Shown piece by piece: positions 33,628 to 44,447 of a stretch of 64,000 bases of DNA (positions within the stretch are counted from its first letter, which is position 1; the number at the start of each line of letters is the position of its first letter). The notes under the pieces are model-generated. The model ran no database searches. It was not told the origin of the DNA and saw nothing but the letters and a program-made list of their open reading frames with translations. A program made the translations under genes and the position numbers. The stretch comes from Bryoerythrophyllum caledonicum (lineage: Eukaryota > Streptophyta > Bryopsida > Pottiales > Pottiaceae): the NCBI GenBank assembly GCA_963971425.1, contig OZ020525.1:8725560-8789559 (forward strand), written 5' to 3'.

Positions 33628-35589
33628 CTTCACAGTCTAAACTACACGCTCCGCCAAACCGTCCGCTTCCAAATGATCCTTAGAAGTGGTATAGTGATGA
33701 ATCAAATTCTTGATACACAAAGCTTCAAAAGCCCCAGGAACTCACGCCCTTGGACTGCCGAAACCTTAGTTGGGGCTCCAAAACGATGCAACACCCAATC
33801 AAGGAATGCTATGGCTGTCAACTCTAAAGAGTTTTACAGAAGAGCCACGAGCTCAATCCACCTGCTGAAATACTCCACCATCACAAAGACACACTTGGCT
33901 TCGAATGAAGTCACGATAAGTGGACCAGCAAAGTCCAAAGACCACCGGTATCCTAGCCCCATAATGGGTAAAAGCAACAACTGCAGTGACAAGGTGTTGA
34001 AGCTGGATCTAACCCGACCACATACCTCACATCCAAAAACACACGTGGCGACCTGTTGATACATGCCGGTCCATTAATATTGGTTGTGCAACATTGAATG
34101 AGTCCATAGTACATCAAAATGTCCTAGGTCTTTGTGTACTTGCCCTATCAACGAAGACCTTTAATCGGGCCTCGGAACTATGCGCTTATTCCCACCCGGC
34201 CACACCCAAATAAAAGTCCGTTTTCCCAATGGAACCTTGCTATTTGGTGTCCAACTCCATCACGTTCTATAGGGGAAAGAGCTGGGAGAAGTGTATGATA
34301 TTGTAGCATGTGCAAAATTGGACCGTCTTCCCACACATTGCTAACAATTTGGGCCCTATCCGGTTCCTCATCCGTTACCAAATCATGCAACGTCAATGTA
34401 GAGCCAAACATCAACGTGACGTAAGCCGCCGCATGCCACCTCGGGACTAGCTCCCTTTATCACTTCATATGCCACGTGGCACCAATCAGATCCTCCTCCA
34501 AAGGACTTGGTTTGCGAGATAGACCATCCCCATCCAAGTTTGTGATGCCGACTCAATGTACAACCTCAAAGTCATACTCCCAAAGCATCAAAGCCCACCT
34601 CGAAAGCTTGCCAGTAAGCTTGTCCGACTCTATGAGCCACTTCAAAGGCTGATGGTCGGTCACCAACGTACAATGTTGCCCATACAAATAAGGCCTAAAA
34701 TGGGCTGTGGCCCAAACTGAGGCCAAAGCCTCTCCCTCATAGGACAAATAGTTGGACTCTGAATTGCTGTTGCTCCTAGAAGCAAATGCCACAATTTTCC
34801 CTCGTCCCTCATCATCCTTCTGAATAAAGAGTGCCCTCAATCCCACAACACTCCAGTCTGTATGCAACTAAAAGGATCGTGTAGCATTAGATGACCCAAA
34901 TATGGCAACTGATCGTAGAAGAACTTGCACTTGCCATGGTGCAAACGCAATCCCCACTGCGGTAAGCTCTCAAACACCACATGAGGATGCCTCACATGCT
35001 CTTGTGGGCTGCTACTAAAAATGATAACATCATCAATTTAGCATCGAAAAAACAATACACCGGTTAACACCCAGCCCATCTTCCTCTAAAACTCAGCGGA
35101 TGCGTTCTTAAAGCCAAAAGGGTGAAATTTCCAATGGTAGAGTTGATCTCTCCCATCCTGGTCAACTCCCCAAAATGGAGTCTTTACCTAGTCATCCACC
35201 ATGAATGGTTACTGGTGGTAATCAGACCGCAAATCTAGAGTACTAAATACTCTAGCGTGGCCCACCGCATCAAACAACTCCTCCGGCATAGGTATGGGAT
35301 GTAGGTTTGACTTGGTCTTATGATTGACCGGCCTTTATCTCCACACATCCGCTTCTCCGTCCAGTTGCCAAAGATATCATTCTTCAATGGCACAACTGTT
35401 GCACAAGCGTACTCGCGGTTACAAAGCTCAATCAAGCTGGCGGCCAACAAATCCTGACAACAAGTTTGAACCCCAACTTTCTCTAAAAGATTGAGCTTGT
35501 ACGGTTGTAGGAAGCTTGGGTGGTTGTCCTCCAACAAAATGTGAATTGGCTTGCCTCTATACTCCTCCAAATTTATGGAGACGACAGGC
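33628..35589 (-). pseudogene. gypsy pol middle part: reverse transcriptase, RNase H, integrase start
   Basis: Continues the pol frame between the two solo-LTR units. In order on the minus strand: the pre-RT segment (PVVSINLEEYRG, 'LLEKVG'); RT start (GNWTEKRMCGD); the catalytic box, with a stop in place of Tyr (codon at 35038-35040) then IDDVIIFS; RNase H ('LHTDWSVVGLRA', 'ESNYLSYEGEALA', 'YLYGQHCTLVTDHQPLKWL'); the integrase zinc-binding part (CEVCGRVR); and the integrase core ('WSLDFAGPLIVTS', 'VMVEYFSRWIELVAL'). Multiple stops and frameshifts, including TGA directly after FEVVH at 34553, where an Arg codon is likely. Non-functional, clear family assignment. Confidence 0.88.
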
Positions 35590-35594
35590 AAAGT

Positions 35595-37743
35595 GTGAGC
35601 CCCAAAATCGGCTCACGGTGTCAAATGGGGTTAAAAACTCACGAATTAACATTAGTGAATTGGAATTAGTGAATAGTAAATTAACATTAGTGAATTAACA
35701 TTAAGAAGTTACGTTTAACCTGCTTTTGTAGTTAAATTGGCCAAATAACCTCTTGAAACTGGTATTCCTCAATTTTGAAGTAATATTAGGGCGATTGAAG
35801 ATTTTATGTGGTTAACCAAAAAAAATTAAAAGGTTAAAAGGAAATCCTTCCCAACAATTAGAAGGGCCACAATTAACCCCGGTGTTTTTAACACAATTAT
35901 GGGGGTTGAAGAAAAGAAGATAAAAAACAAAAATTATTATAATAGAGGAAAGAACAATTAGCCATAAAGCCAAAGAAAAATTAGCCAAAATAAAAATAAA
36001 ATTAAAAGGCTTAAAACAAACGCCTTCAAGCAATCACTATTTTAATTAATAAAGAGTAGTCACATGTAAATGGTGGCATGAGATTTAGGTAGAATTAGGT
36101 AGAGTTAAACAATGGAATTAGGTAAAGTGGCTTCAATTATTTGAGGCCCATGTGCTCGCCTTGTGGCCAAAGATTAAAATTAAAAGAAGATCGTTCATAG
36201 AAATTTGGAAGCACCTCCAAGTGTTGCAAAAAAAAGATAGGGAGGACTCAGGAAATTAACATTTAGGTTGAGGTTTTTTAGAGCTGGCCGTTGAGGTGGT
36301 AGCCGAGGTGGTGCTCGATCACGGGGAACGAACGCGGGAACGTAAGTTGGGAGCGAAGCTGTGGCTTCGGAGAGACTGGCAAGGAGAATTTGCGGAGAGC
36401 GGGGTTGTCGGGTCGACGTTGGTACTGTGTGCAAGAGGGAGAATGGAGAGCCGGAAGCCCCGGCTGGAGAGAGACTGTCTGTGAGGGGTGCGTGTCTGCC
36501 GTCTGTGAGGGGAGACGGATATCGCAAGGAGGAGAGAGGACCGAGAGCCGGAGCCCCGGCTGGAACTGGCTAGGGCCCAGAGGGGGTATGTGTGAGAAAG
36601 AAGGGGAAGAGCCCCGCAATGACGTGAAGATCAACCGTAAGTAAGAGCTGGAGCGTCGTGAGCGAGGGCCGTGAGCAAGTGCCGTGAAGATCAGCCCGTG
36701 GACGAGCCGGAGCGCCGTGAGCGAGTGCCGTGATCAAGTGCCGTGAAGATCAGCCGTGAGCAAGAGCTGGAGCACCGTGAACGAGTGTCGTGAGAAAGTG
36801 CGGTAAAGATCAGCCGTGGGCGAGCTGAAGTGCCGAGGAAGAGGAGCCAACTGTGAGGTTACTCGGATTCTGATCAGGGAGCTCCCCCCTCTTCCAATTC
36901 TATTGATCTCTTGGCTTGATCGTGCTGGAGTAACGTTGTAAATCACTGCATGTTATAGCAACAAAAAAATTCTAGTCTTAACTTCCGTGCGGAAGCGTTG
37001 CCAAAACTTGGATAGGATTAGGGTTTCTTAAACTCAAGCCGTGAACACTGCTCTTGCATGACGTTCGATCTCTAAGCAACCAATTTGTGCGTGTTGTATG
37101 TGTGGTGTATGAGGTTGTAAGTGGATATGCATGAACGATGGTGAATGTATGTGGGTGGGTTGAAGCACTACTGTCCACATGTATGTAAGGTTCCCATTGT
37201 CTGTTGATCATTTGGAAAGTCCCATTGTTAAAAGCAGAAGTATTCAGTAAGGTTAGGAGGAAAAAACGTTCAATTTGGAGTTACCATCAAGGAGTTAGGT
37301 CTAATTTAAGTTCTGGAATTTGGGGGGGCGTGTCTGTTGTTGGCTGCCTCTGGAGGTCATGTGTCAGCCCTGATTTGGTTTTGAGTGGTCTAATCAAGTT
37401 GATAACAAGTTGCTAATAATTCTGAAAGAAGAAAAATTGAAATTTGGAGTCATAATTAAAAAAAAACAAGTTGTTGAAGTTAGGCCATAAGGCAAGGGCA
37501 GAAATCAGCCCTGATTAGCCAAGCTGGACGAAGTTTTAGATGAGGGGGGTGAGATAAACTAATCCAGTTGCCCTCCACCCATGCTGAAGCAAGTCATACT
37601 AATCTATTGGTGGAAAACACTTAACCCTATTGTGATGCATGTATGTATGTGCTTGAGTGTTGATGGTGGAAGGGCTGAATCCTTAAGTAGGACCTTGTGT
37701 TCAAAATAGGCTTCCCATTAAGGGGGGCTTTATTTGGTTCACA
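35595..37743 (-). mobile_element. Solo-LTR-like unit 2 (2,149 bp), inverted relative of unit 1
   Basis: Starts TGTGAGCCCCAAAATCGG and ends 'GGGGGGCTTTATTTGGTTCACA', with CAAAG duplicated at 35590-35594 and 37744-37748. Reverse-complement similarity to 31606-33622 runs end to end. It interrupts the gypsy pol frame just before the RT. No gene inside. Confidence 0.87.
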
Positions 37744-37748
37744 CAAAG

Positions 37749-39542
37749 CAACTATGATACGAACGTACGAACGCTCGTATCCTTCGTGCCTCGGCACCGC
37801 AAAGATGTGGCGCCAAATCTAAAGGCCAATCACCAAACTCTGTGGTCTCCTTCTCCACCGTAGAAGACTCATCGCGTATTGGCACGACCGGTGATTGCAA
37901 CTTAGTAGCAGAGAGGGCATTCATGCCCCAACACTCCTCACTTGGGGGATCGACAAAAAATCGTGTGTCGTGGTGATAAAATCGGAAAAAGATATCCCGG
38001 GCATCCTCTCGACCAAAGTCCTCGACTAAGGCAACAAAGACACGCTGATTACAAAGCTCATCAGATGTATGCTTCTTCAAATAAAAAGAAGATTAGTTTT
38101 GTCATCTCTGTGAGATGTGGCACCGCGGCCCATTGACCATTAGAGTTCCTAACATGCGTAGATGGTCACGCGAACGGCACTAAACGGCAAAATAGAGGCC
38201 ACAGACCCAAACGAGGGTGTTGTGGTCAATGGCTTGACCCAACAAATAACGACATTGGCCCTCAGAGAGATTAAATGCAGTGGTGGTGCCAGTCAAAAAG
38301 CCCATTGCCGCTCCCTCTCATTAGCAGAAGGCTTCTTGTAAGTTTGGGAAGTAGAATCCCAAACCATGCCCGGACTGCGTGTCCTAAAGGCAAAAGACCC
38401 TAGATAGCACATTAATGTGAAAAATGCCCCCCAAGTGAAACCAACGGGGTTCACCACCGCCAATAGTGGCTCGTCATCCTTAGTAACCTTCGTGGAAATA
38501 CAGTGGTTGTCCAAGATGTCATCGACCTTACGGCGCACGGGTCGTTGCACCTGAGCAAGTGCAGAGGTGAGCGTCGCCTATGATGCCATGTTGGTCCAAA
38601 TCCAACATGGCTGATGGGCGTAAGAGCTCAATGCCACAACATTTAGGGGACCAAGAAGATGATGGATGTATGCTCTATCCTCACACACCTTCATCCATAT
38701 ATCCCCCAATGGTTATACATTCTAAAAAATGTATGGTCATTGGAGCTTTACAAAGATAATACCCTCATGTGGTGGTTGCCATTGAATAGGGCGAGCCAAC
38801 AACGAAGTGGAAGAGTCCACTAAAAGTTGTGAAGCATCAAGAGCACCTATAATCTACTGACTGCGACGAGTCAGCATCAAGGCCTAATCCAAGCCTCCTT
38901 CGTCCAGTTATCCACCCTGATACCGCGTGGATAAAACGCCTACTGATCCACCCGAATATCATAGTTGTTGGCGCCACTCATAGCGCACTGGAGAGATACG
39001 TGGAAATATAATGGACCAGATCCCACGCCAAACATCAACTACAACGAATGTCGAGTGTACCCCATTGCTTTCTCCGTGCCCTCACCAATGTAACAATCGT
39101 AAATGGGCAAGGCTTGAGGTCCAAAGCACCTAGATACAAATCTTTGGCTAGCTGTTTGCCAATCATCACTAGCTGAGCTCCGGAGTCCAAAATGACACGG
39201 AGGGGGGTAGCTCAAATGGGATTGCCGTCCGTACGGCCCACCACCATGACTCCATCGTCATTCACCAAACATACCATCCCTAGACGAACACTACGTCGCT
39301 CCCGTGCCGACTGGAATGCAACTTTAGACAAATAAGCCACTCTAAAGATCAAGGACTGATCTCTGGAAGGCTGCTCCATAGGTGTGGACGTGGCATTGGC
39401 CTCAAATGTGGAAATTGCCTCCGTCGCCAATTTGGGCCTCATTGCCACGAAATCTTCCTCGGTGGTTGGAGCCGTCACTGCCTATGACACCTTCAACGAT
39501 GGTATGGGCACCTTGCCCTCTACCATACAACCCACCAAGTGG
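37749..39542 (-). pseudogene. gypsy gag end, aspartic protease and pre-RT segment
   Basis: Joins the gag frame left at 51659 (across gamma) and runs to the second solo-LTR insertion. At about 39180-39212 the minus strand reads LDSGAQLVMIG, the retropepsin active-site motif (D-S/T-G), which would cut the polyprotein. Just before it is an in-frame TGA where relatives have Arg. Further on are 'KVDDILDNHCISTKVTKDDE' (38.5 kb) and 'FFVDPPSEECWGMNALSA' (37.9 kb). Stops and frame changes are frequent, so no product is expected. Confidence 0.75.
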
Positions 39543-39547
39543 AATAC

Positions 39548-40690
39548 TGTTGCAAGTCGAAAAGTAAGTATTCCTCTGGATAACACTTAGTTGTAGCTAA
39601 ATGTATCCAAAGTATTCGGCGTCCGCTCTAAATTCGTTCCGACAAAGACTTATTGTTTCTTTCCTAATTGATAGGTAAAAACTAACTAACTACCGAACAC
39701 TACTCCACTAGTAAGCTTCCCTATTCATCCCTTTGATCTACTATCCGGATCCTTCCAGATTCTGGAGTTCTTACAAACAACTTCCGGAACTCGTTTCCGG
39801 ACCGCCGGAGGGTGGTTTGATTTATCTCTATTCATCCTCAGAGAGTCTTCCGGACGGTTCAAACAAGTGACCGGAAGGCCACTGATCATGTTTTGTGTAA
39901 GTGGCCGGATTCTCCACTGTCTTGTGACTTTAAGTGGCTAGGCACCCACTGCCCCGAAACTTTACGTTGCTAGACACCCACTTTCCCTACTCCTATAACC
40001 GGTGAATGATTTTTGCAGCTTAACCCACACTCTCACATCATCCGGATGGCCATCTGGATGCGGTGACACAGAGGTCAATCCGGACTACAACAACATTCCG
40101 GTTGGTACTACAGTGGTTCTACTGAATGAGTGTTGCAGTTTGAAAGTAAACTTCCTTCTAGACATACACACTGGGATTTTTCCCTAACGTAAGGGGAAAT
40201 TCCGGTCTCAACCAAAATTCGGATTCACACGAATATTTCGTGCCCTAGAGACTACCCAGGCCACCCCTGCAGTACGTCCCTTCCTGGCTCCTGGCTACTT
40301 CCGGTCCCTGCAGAATGTCAGGTCTCTACCTAATCTCTCCTCCAACTCTTCCGGGCGATCTCCTAATGCAAGCCTCAACCGGTCGTTCTAAGTACAACCC
40401 TTGCAACACTCAATCCATAAGAACATAAATCACAATATCCCAACCACAATGGATCTGCTTCCTCATAGAAAGGAAAACTTAATCACCACAAACTCAAGAA
40501 GAGAAAACGTGATAGATAGAAAATACTCTTCATGAGAGAAAACAAGATGATCAGTTGACTAAAACTCATCTATTAAGTACTAACTAATCTCTTGAATCTA
40601 AAGTCTACCTTATCTGCTCAAAATCCGGGAAATCTTATCCTAAAAGTAAAAAGATCTTATCACTAAAAATCGAGATTTCAAATCTCATAT
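39548..40690 (-). repeat. Gamma 3' region, shared with alpha in inverted orientation
   Basis: The reverse complement of 39548-40690 aligns with 46660-47836. Shared landmarks are 'GGAGATCGCC.GG.AGAGTT', 'CGGAAGTAGCCA', 'GTCTAG...GGAAT', 'GTTGTAGTCCGGATT', 'GGCCATCCGGATG', 'GGCAGTGGGTG.CTAGC' and 'GAGACTCTCTGAGGA'. Non-coding and rich in TCCGGA words. It marks the conserved 3' end of this subfamily. Confidence 0.8.
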
Positions 40691-40863
40691 CTAGGGCTTT
40701 TTTTTTGGACCTGTGTCCCTCCTGCTGGCTGCACTGCAGAGGCCAATTTTTGGAGGGACGAAGCCAGAGTAGGTAGATTTCTGACAATCTGGCGAAATTT
40801 CGCCAAAAAAAAAGCCCTGCTCATATCCAAAATTTATGGATCTGAGATCCGATTTTTCCGCTT

Positions 40864-41075
40864 CTAGGACTGACATCCATGCTTGGAAAGGACTAGAACT
40901 TCCGCTAGGATTGACATCCATGTCAGCCACTGCTCGGCCGCGAGGTGGAAGAGTCGCCCGCGGTTGAATTGGAGAAGAAGACTCCGATGGAATTCGGAAG
41001 GGAAGAGGGGATTCCTACAAAAGTCCTTCCAACATGACGTTGTGCCACTTCTGGAGGGTCTTTGTGCTTGGAAAG
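40864..41075 (-). pseudogene. Unit gamma gene, C-terminal end
   Basis: Across the beta insertion the gamma frame continues (the reading ...SWSKVP joins to FPSTKTLQKWHNVMLEGLL, then TAG). It shows that beta landed in the 3' coding part of gamma. Nothing recognisable beyond family membership. Confidence 0.6.
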
Positions 41076-41639
41076 GGAACTGTCGTACCACGAGTTTCAA
41101 AAAAAATTTAATTAGGTAGTTGGGAATGATAAAATTAGATAAAATGGTTAAGTTTGAGGTTTGATCTAAACTAGAATTAGCACGTAGGTAGAATTAACGT
41201 AAAAAGAATATAGGAACTAAGTGCCCCCCTTAAATGGAATAAGAAAGGGCCTCAAATCCGAGCCTCAAATCCGAACCTCAAACCCGAGTCCAAGGCCAAG
41301 CCAAGGGCTCGACCCGAGACCCAGCCTCCCCAATCTCAAAAGGCAGCTCGAAAAAAGGAGCTTGGCGAGAAGAGAAAGGGCAGCTCGGAAAAGGGCAATT
41401 CGGAAAAATAAGCTTGGCGAGAAGAGGAGGCAGCTCGGAAAAGGGAGCTCGGCGGGATAAGGGGAGCTCGGAGGAAGGAGTCTTGGAAGAAGCCCCAAAG
41501 CAACCAGCCGGCCTTAACAATGGCTACAAAAGCAGTACAAACCCCGAGCAAAAGCAAGGGTGCGAACTGCGAAGCAAGGGTGCGAGTTGCGAAGCAAAGG
41601 TGCGAGCTGGGAGTAGGGCAAGGGCAGGCAGTCCGAGCT

Positions 41640-42310
41640 AGGAGCTCGAGGGAACCCTATCCGAGCTGATCCAAGCTGAGAGCTCCAGAAAGCCATGTCC
41701 AAGCTTATCCGAGCTCAAGGGCAGGCAGTCCGAGTTGAGAGCTTGAGGGAGTCGTGTCCAAGCTGATTCGAGCTCAAGGGAACCCTGTCCGAGCTGATCC
41801 GAGTTGGGAGCTCGAGGGAATCCTATCCGAGCTGATGCGAGCTCGAGGAAACCTTGTCTGAGCTGATCCGAGTTGGAGGAAACTAGGTAAGAGCGAGTGA
41901 ACCTCGTGAGAGCCCGAGGGAATCTCGTGAGAATTAAGGGGACACTATCCGAGCTGGTCTGAGTTGGGAGTCTCCAGGGAGCCCTGTCCGAGCTAGTCCG
42001 AGCCAGGTGAGAGCTGAGGGAACCTCGTTTGAGAAGTGAGCGAATCTTGTGAGAGTTGAGCGAATCTCGTGAGAGCTGAGGGAGCCTGGTTTGAGCTTGG
42101 AGAACCTCGTGAGAGTTGAGCGAACCTCGTGAGAGTTGAGGGAGCTAGGTTTGAACTGGGGAAACCTTGTGAGAGTTGAAGGAGCCTAGTACGAGTTGAG
42201 GGAGCCTAGTACGAGTTGAAGGAGCCTAGTACGAGTTGAGGGAGCTAGTACGAGTTGAGGGAGCCTAGTGCGAGTTGAGGGAGCCTAGTGCTAGTTGAGA
42301 GAGCCTCGTG
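41640..42310 (+). repeat. Degenerate minisatellite in the beta leader
   Basis: Many imperfect tandem units. At 41640-41870 the theme is 'TCCGAGCTGATCCGAGTTGG' plus GAGCTCGAGGGAA; from 42000 it tightens to about 20 bp ('GAGTTGAGGGAGCCTAGTAC'). It sits just upstream of the beta start codon, so it is probably leader or promoter sequence. Open frames here are by-products of the repeat. Confidence 0.8.
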
Positions 42311-42413
42311 TGGGCTGAAAGTCCGGGCCAGGCACTCACGGAGCTTACTCATTCGAGCAAGGAGCAAACCAGTGGGTAAGGAAGAGCCTCCTGACCAACT
42401 CAAAGCAAGAAAA

Positions 42414-43925
42414 ATGGCTACTTCCCACCCAACACGTTCCATGGCCAAAGACATCTCCCCGGCTATCCCCAAGGACCCTCATGAGCTAACCGAACTCCAA
42501 GAAGACCTCCTACGTATGGGTTGCCTATCCCTTCTAGATTTCTGTTGGAGTTTTAGTGTAGAGTCCACTGTACAGGAGCTACGGCAGAACCCTATGCCGA
42601 TACCGGAAGGTGATAGCCTTCGCGATTGCCCGGACCGTTGGACCATGGGAAAGTGGCAGGAGGTGTACGGATTCCCACGAGAGGGAGCAGGTTGGACAAG
42701 TTTGAAGAAGGAAGAATATGCCAAGGGACGTTTCGGCACCAAGGACGCCAAGAATGAGTATGCGGTAAGTGATTGCCTAGACCTCCGGGCCAAACGGGTC
42801 TTCTCCTTCTTCATACCGATCCTGCATCCGGAGAAACCTACCCGAGTCACAATCACCCTTGCTAATATTGTGTATGGCTCTTATCTTAGAACGAGTGGTG
42901 AATTGGGCGGTCATTGTGAAGGATGTGGTTCTTCGTTTGACCAAGAGTGTCAACAACACTAAATGTTCCCCCCTTGCTCCGTTATTGGTCCACCTCTATC
43001 ATCATTTCAAAGAGACTACCGCAGAGGAAGCCATGGCCTTTGGAACTCACCTCATGATGAAGAAGTTTGATGGGACGGAGTCGGAATCTGAGCCGAGATC
43101 GGAAGGAGGGAGCAGCTCATCGCAGTCAGAGGGGGAAGCACCACCACCTCCCAAGCATCAACGACAAGGACCAAGAGGAGCACATTTCACCCGGACCCGA
43201 GTGGCCGCCCATGCAGCTGCTATAGGATTAGCTCAACTCGGCGGAAAGACTTACCATGCCTCCGAGTTGGTAGAGGCTCTTCATGGATATGTGGGCGACG
43301 TAGATAAGACCTTGGGACAAATAGGCAGCTTGCTTGGCAACCCCTCTTACCAAGGACTGGTCACTACGGGCAAGGAGAAGATTGGAGGAGTTGGTGACCT
43401 CCGCATTATGGAACAGAAGATCAACCGACTCACTCTGGATGTGACCAAGATGAAGAGCCGGGCATTGGAGGCAGAGAAGAGTTGTAAGGAAGCTCTTCTC
43501 CAAGCCAATGCCTCGACATCGACATTGCAACAGGCGGAGGAGGCATTGCACGTCCCGGCGGATGCAGTGATGAAAGCCAAGATGTTTGATGCTAAATTGG
43601 AGAGGGATGGCCACATTTCTAGAAAGAAGGTGATTGCCTTCATGGTGGAGCAGACCATGAAGATCGAAGAGGCGTATGCTAACATGAGGTTATTGGTAAG
43701 CAACCTCACCTATATCCTACCAAAGTTTGTGGAGGATTCGGATGGTCCGAACAAGGATGGCGAATCTTATTCAGAAGCGGATTTAGAAGTGGATTCGAGA
43801 GTTATCACTTGTCCTTCCCCTTCAGATTTCACCACACAGGCGCGGAGTGGAAGAAAGGATAGCTTGAGCGCCACGATGGAGCCTCCGTGCACGACTCCCC
43901 TTCGTCAATTCTTCCTTGGAGACCC
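42414..43925 (+). pseudogene. Unit beta gene, N-terminal and coiled-coil part (MGC-domain family)
   Basis: The start ATG at 42414 (MATSHPTRSMAKD) fits the other copies. Block 1 is 'RMGCLSLLDFCWSF', block 2 'WQEVYGFPREGAG', block 3 'FFIPILHPEKPTRV'. Near 42875 the frame shifts by one base and block 4 'LVHLYHHFKETT' is read in the next frame, which stays open to the alpha insertion. There follow an acidic/Ser linker (PRSEGGSSSSQSEGEAPPPP), a long helical stretch with coiled-coil look ('IMEQKINRLTLDVTKMKSRA') and the conserved 'KAKMFDAKLERDGHISRKKV'. The frame is cut after LRQFFLGDP by alpha. Product unrecognised; possibly a Gag-like structural protein, by position only. Confidence 0.7.
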
Positions 43926-44447
43926 TGTGGGAAACCGTTCCCACATGGTGCCAGAAGTTAAGCTAAGAATCCGACAAAAACAAAAAATTTCTTAAGAAGT
44001 AACAATAGTTCGTGCTAGAATAAAATCAATAGTCAGTTTGTAAGAATAAAGACGGATGGACCCGGCAGCAAACCCTAATTGAGCCTAAAGCTGCAAAATG
44101 TAGAGTCACAGTAGTTAACGGAATTCCAGGATAGTCTGTCACCCGGAATTGTCACCCGAAGCTGTCACCATCAACTGTCATCATGAGCCGTACTTACGGC
44201 CAGACTACAAAAGGCTGGGCCGCTAGGGTGCAAGGAGAGACTCTTTCTTTTTTAATCTTTTTTGCGTGAGGTGCTTCCGCTCTAGCACTCGTTCTCTCTC
44301 TCTCTCTCCCGATTCTCCTAACTGCTGGCCGTTAGGGTTTGATTAGTTAGACGGTTAGAACGGATGTGCGTCCGTTAGGGAGGGTTTGTGTGAGGTCGGT
44401 GCGTACAGGGACAACATTGAGGAAAAGTGAGGTATTAGGCACACTCG

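Noticed and set aside
31606..37743. A single 6-kb transposon with 2-kb inverted repeats around a pol gene
   Set aside because: Each arm has its own 5-bp target duplication (CCCCG and CAAAG), and the enclosed pol segment continues the outer gypsy frame on both sides.
41221..41702. Open frames on both strands around the beta leader
   Set aside because: By-products of the minisatellite; the beta start at 42414 fits the family alignment better.
42859..42900. Programmed frameshift in the beta gene
   Set aside because: Only beta shows a shift here and there is no obvious slippery sequence; other copies have different lesions, so random decay is simpler.
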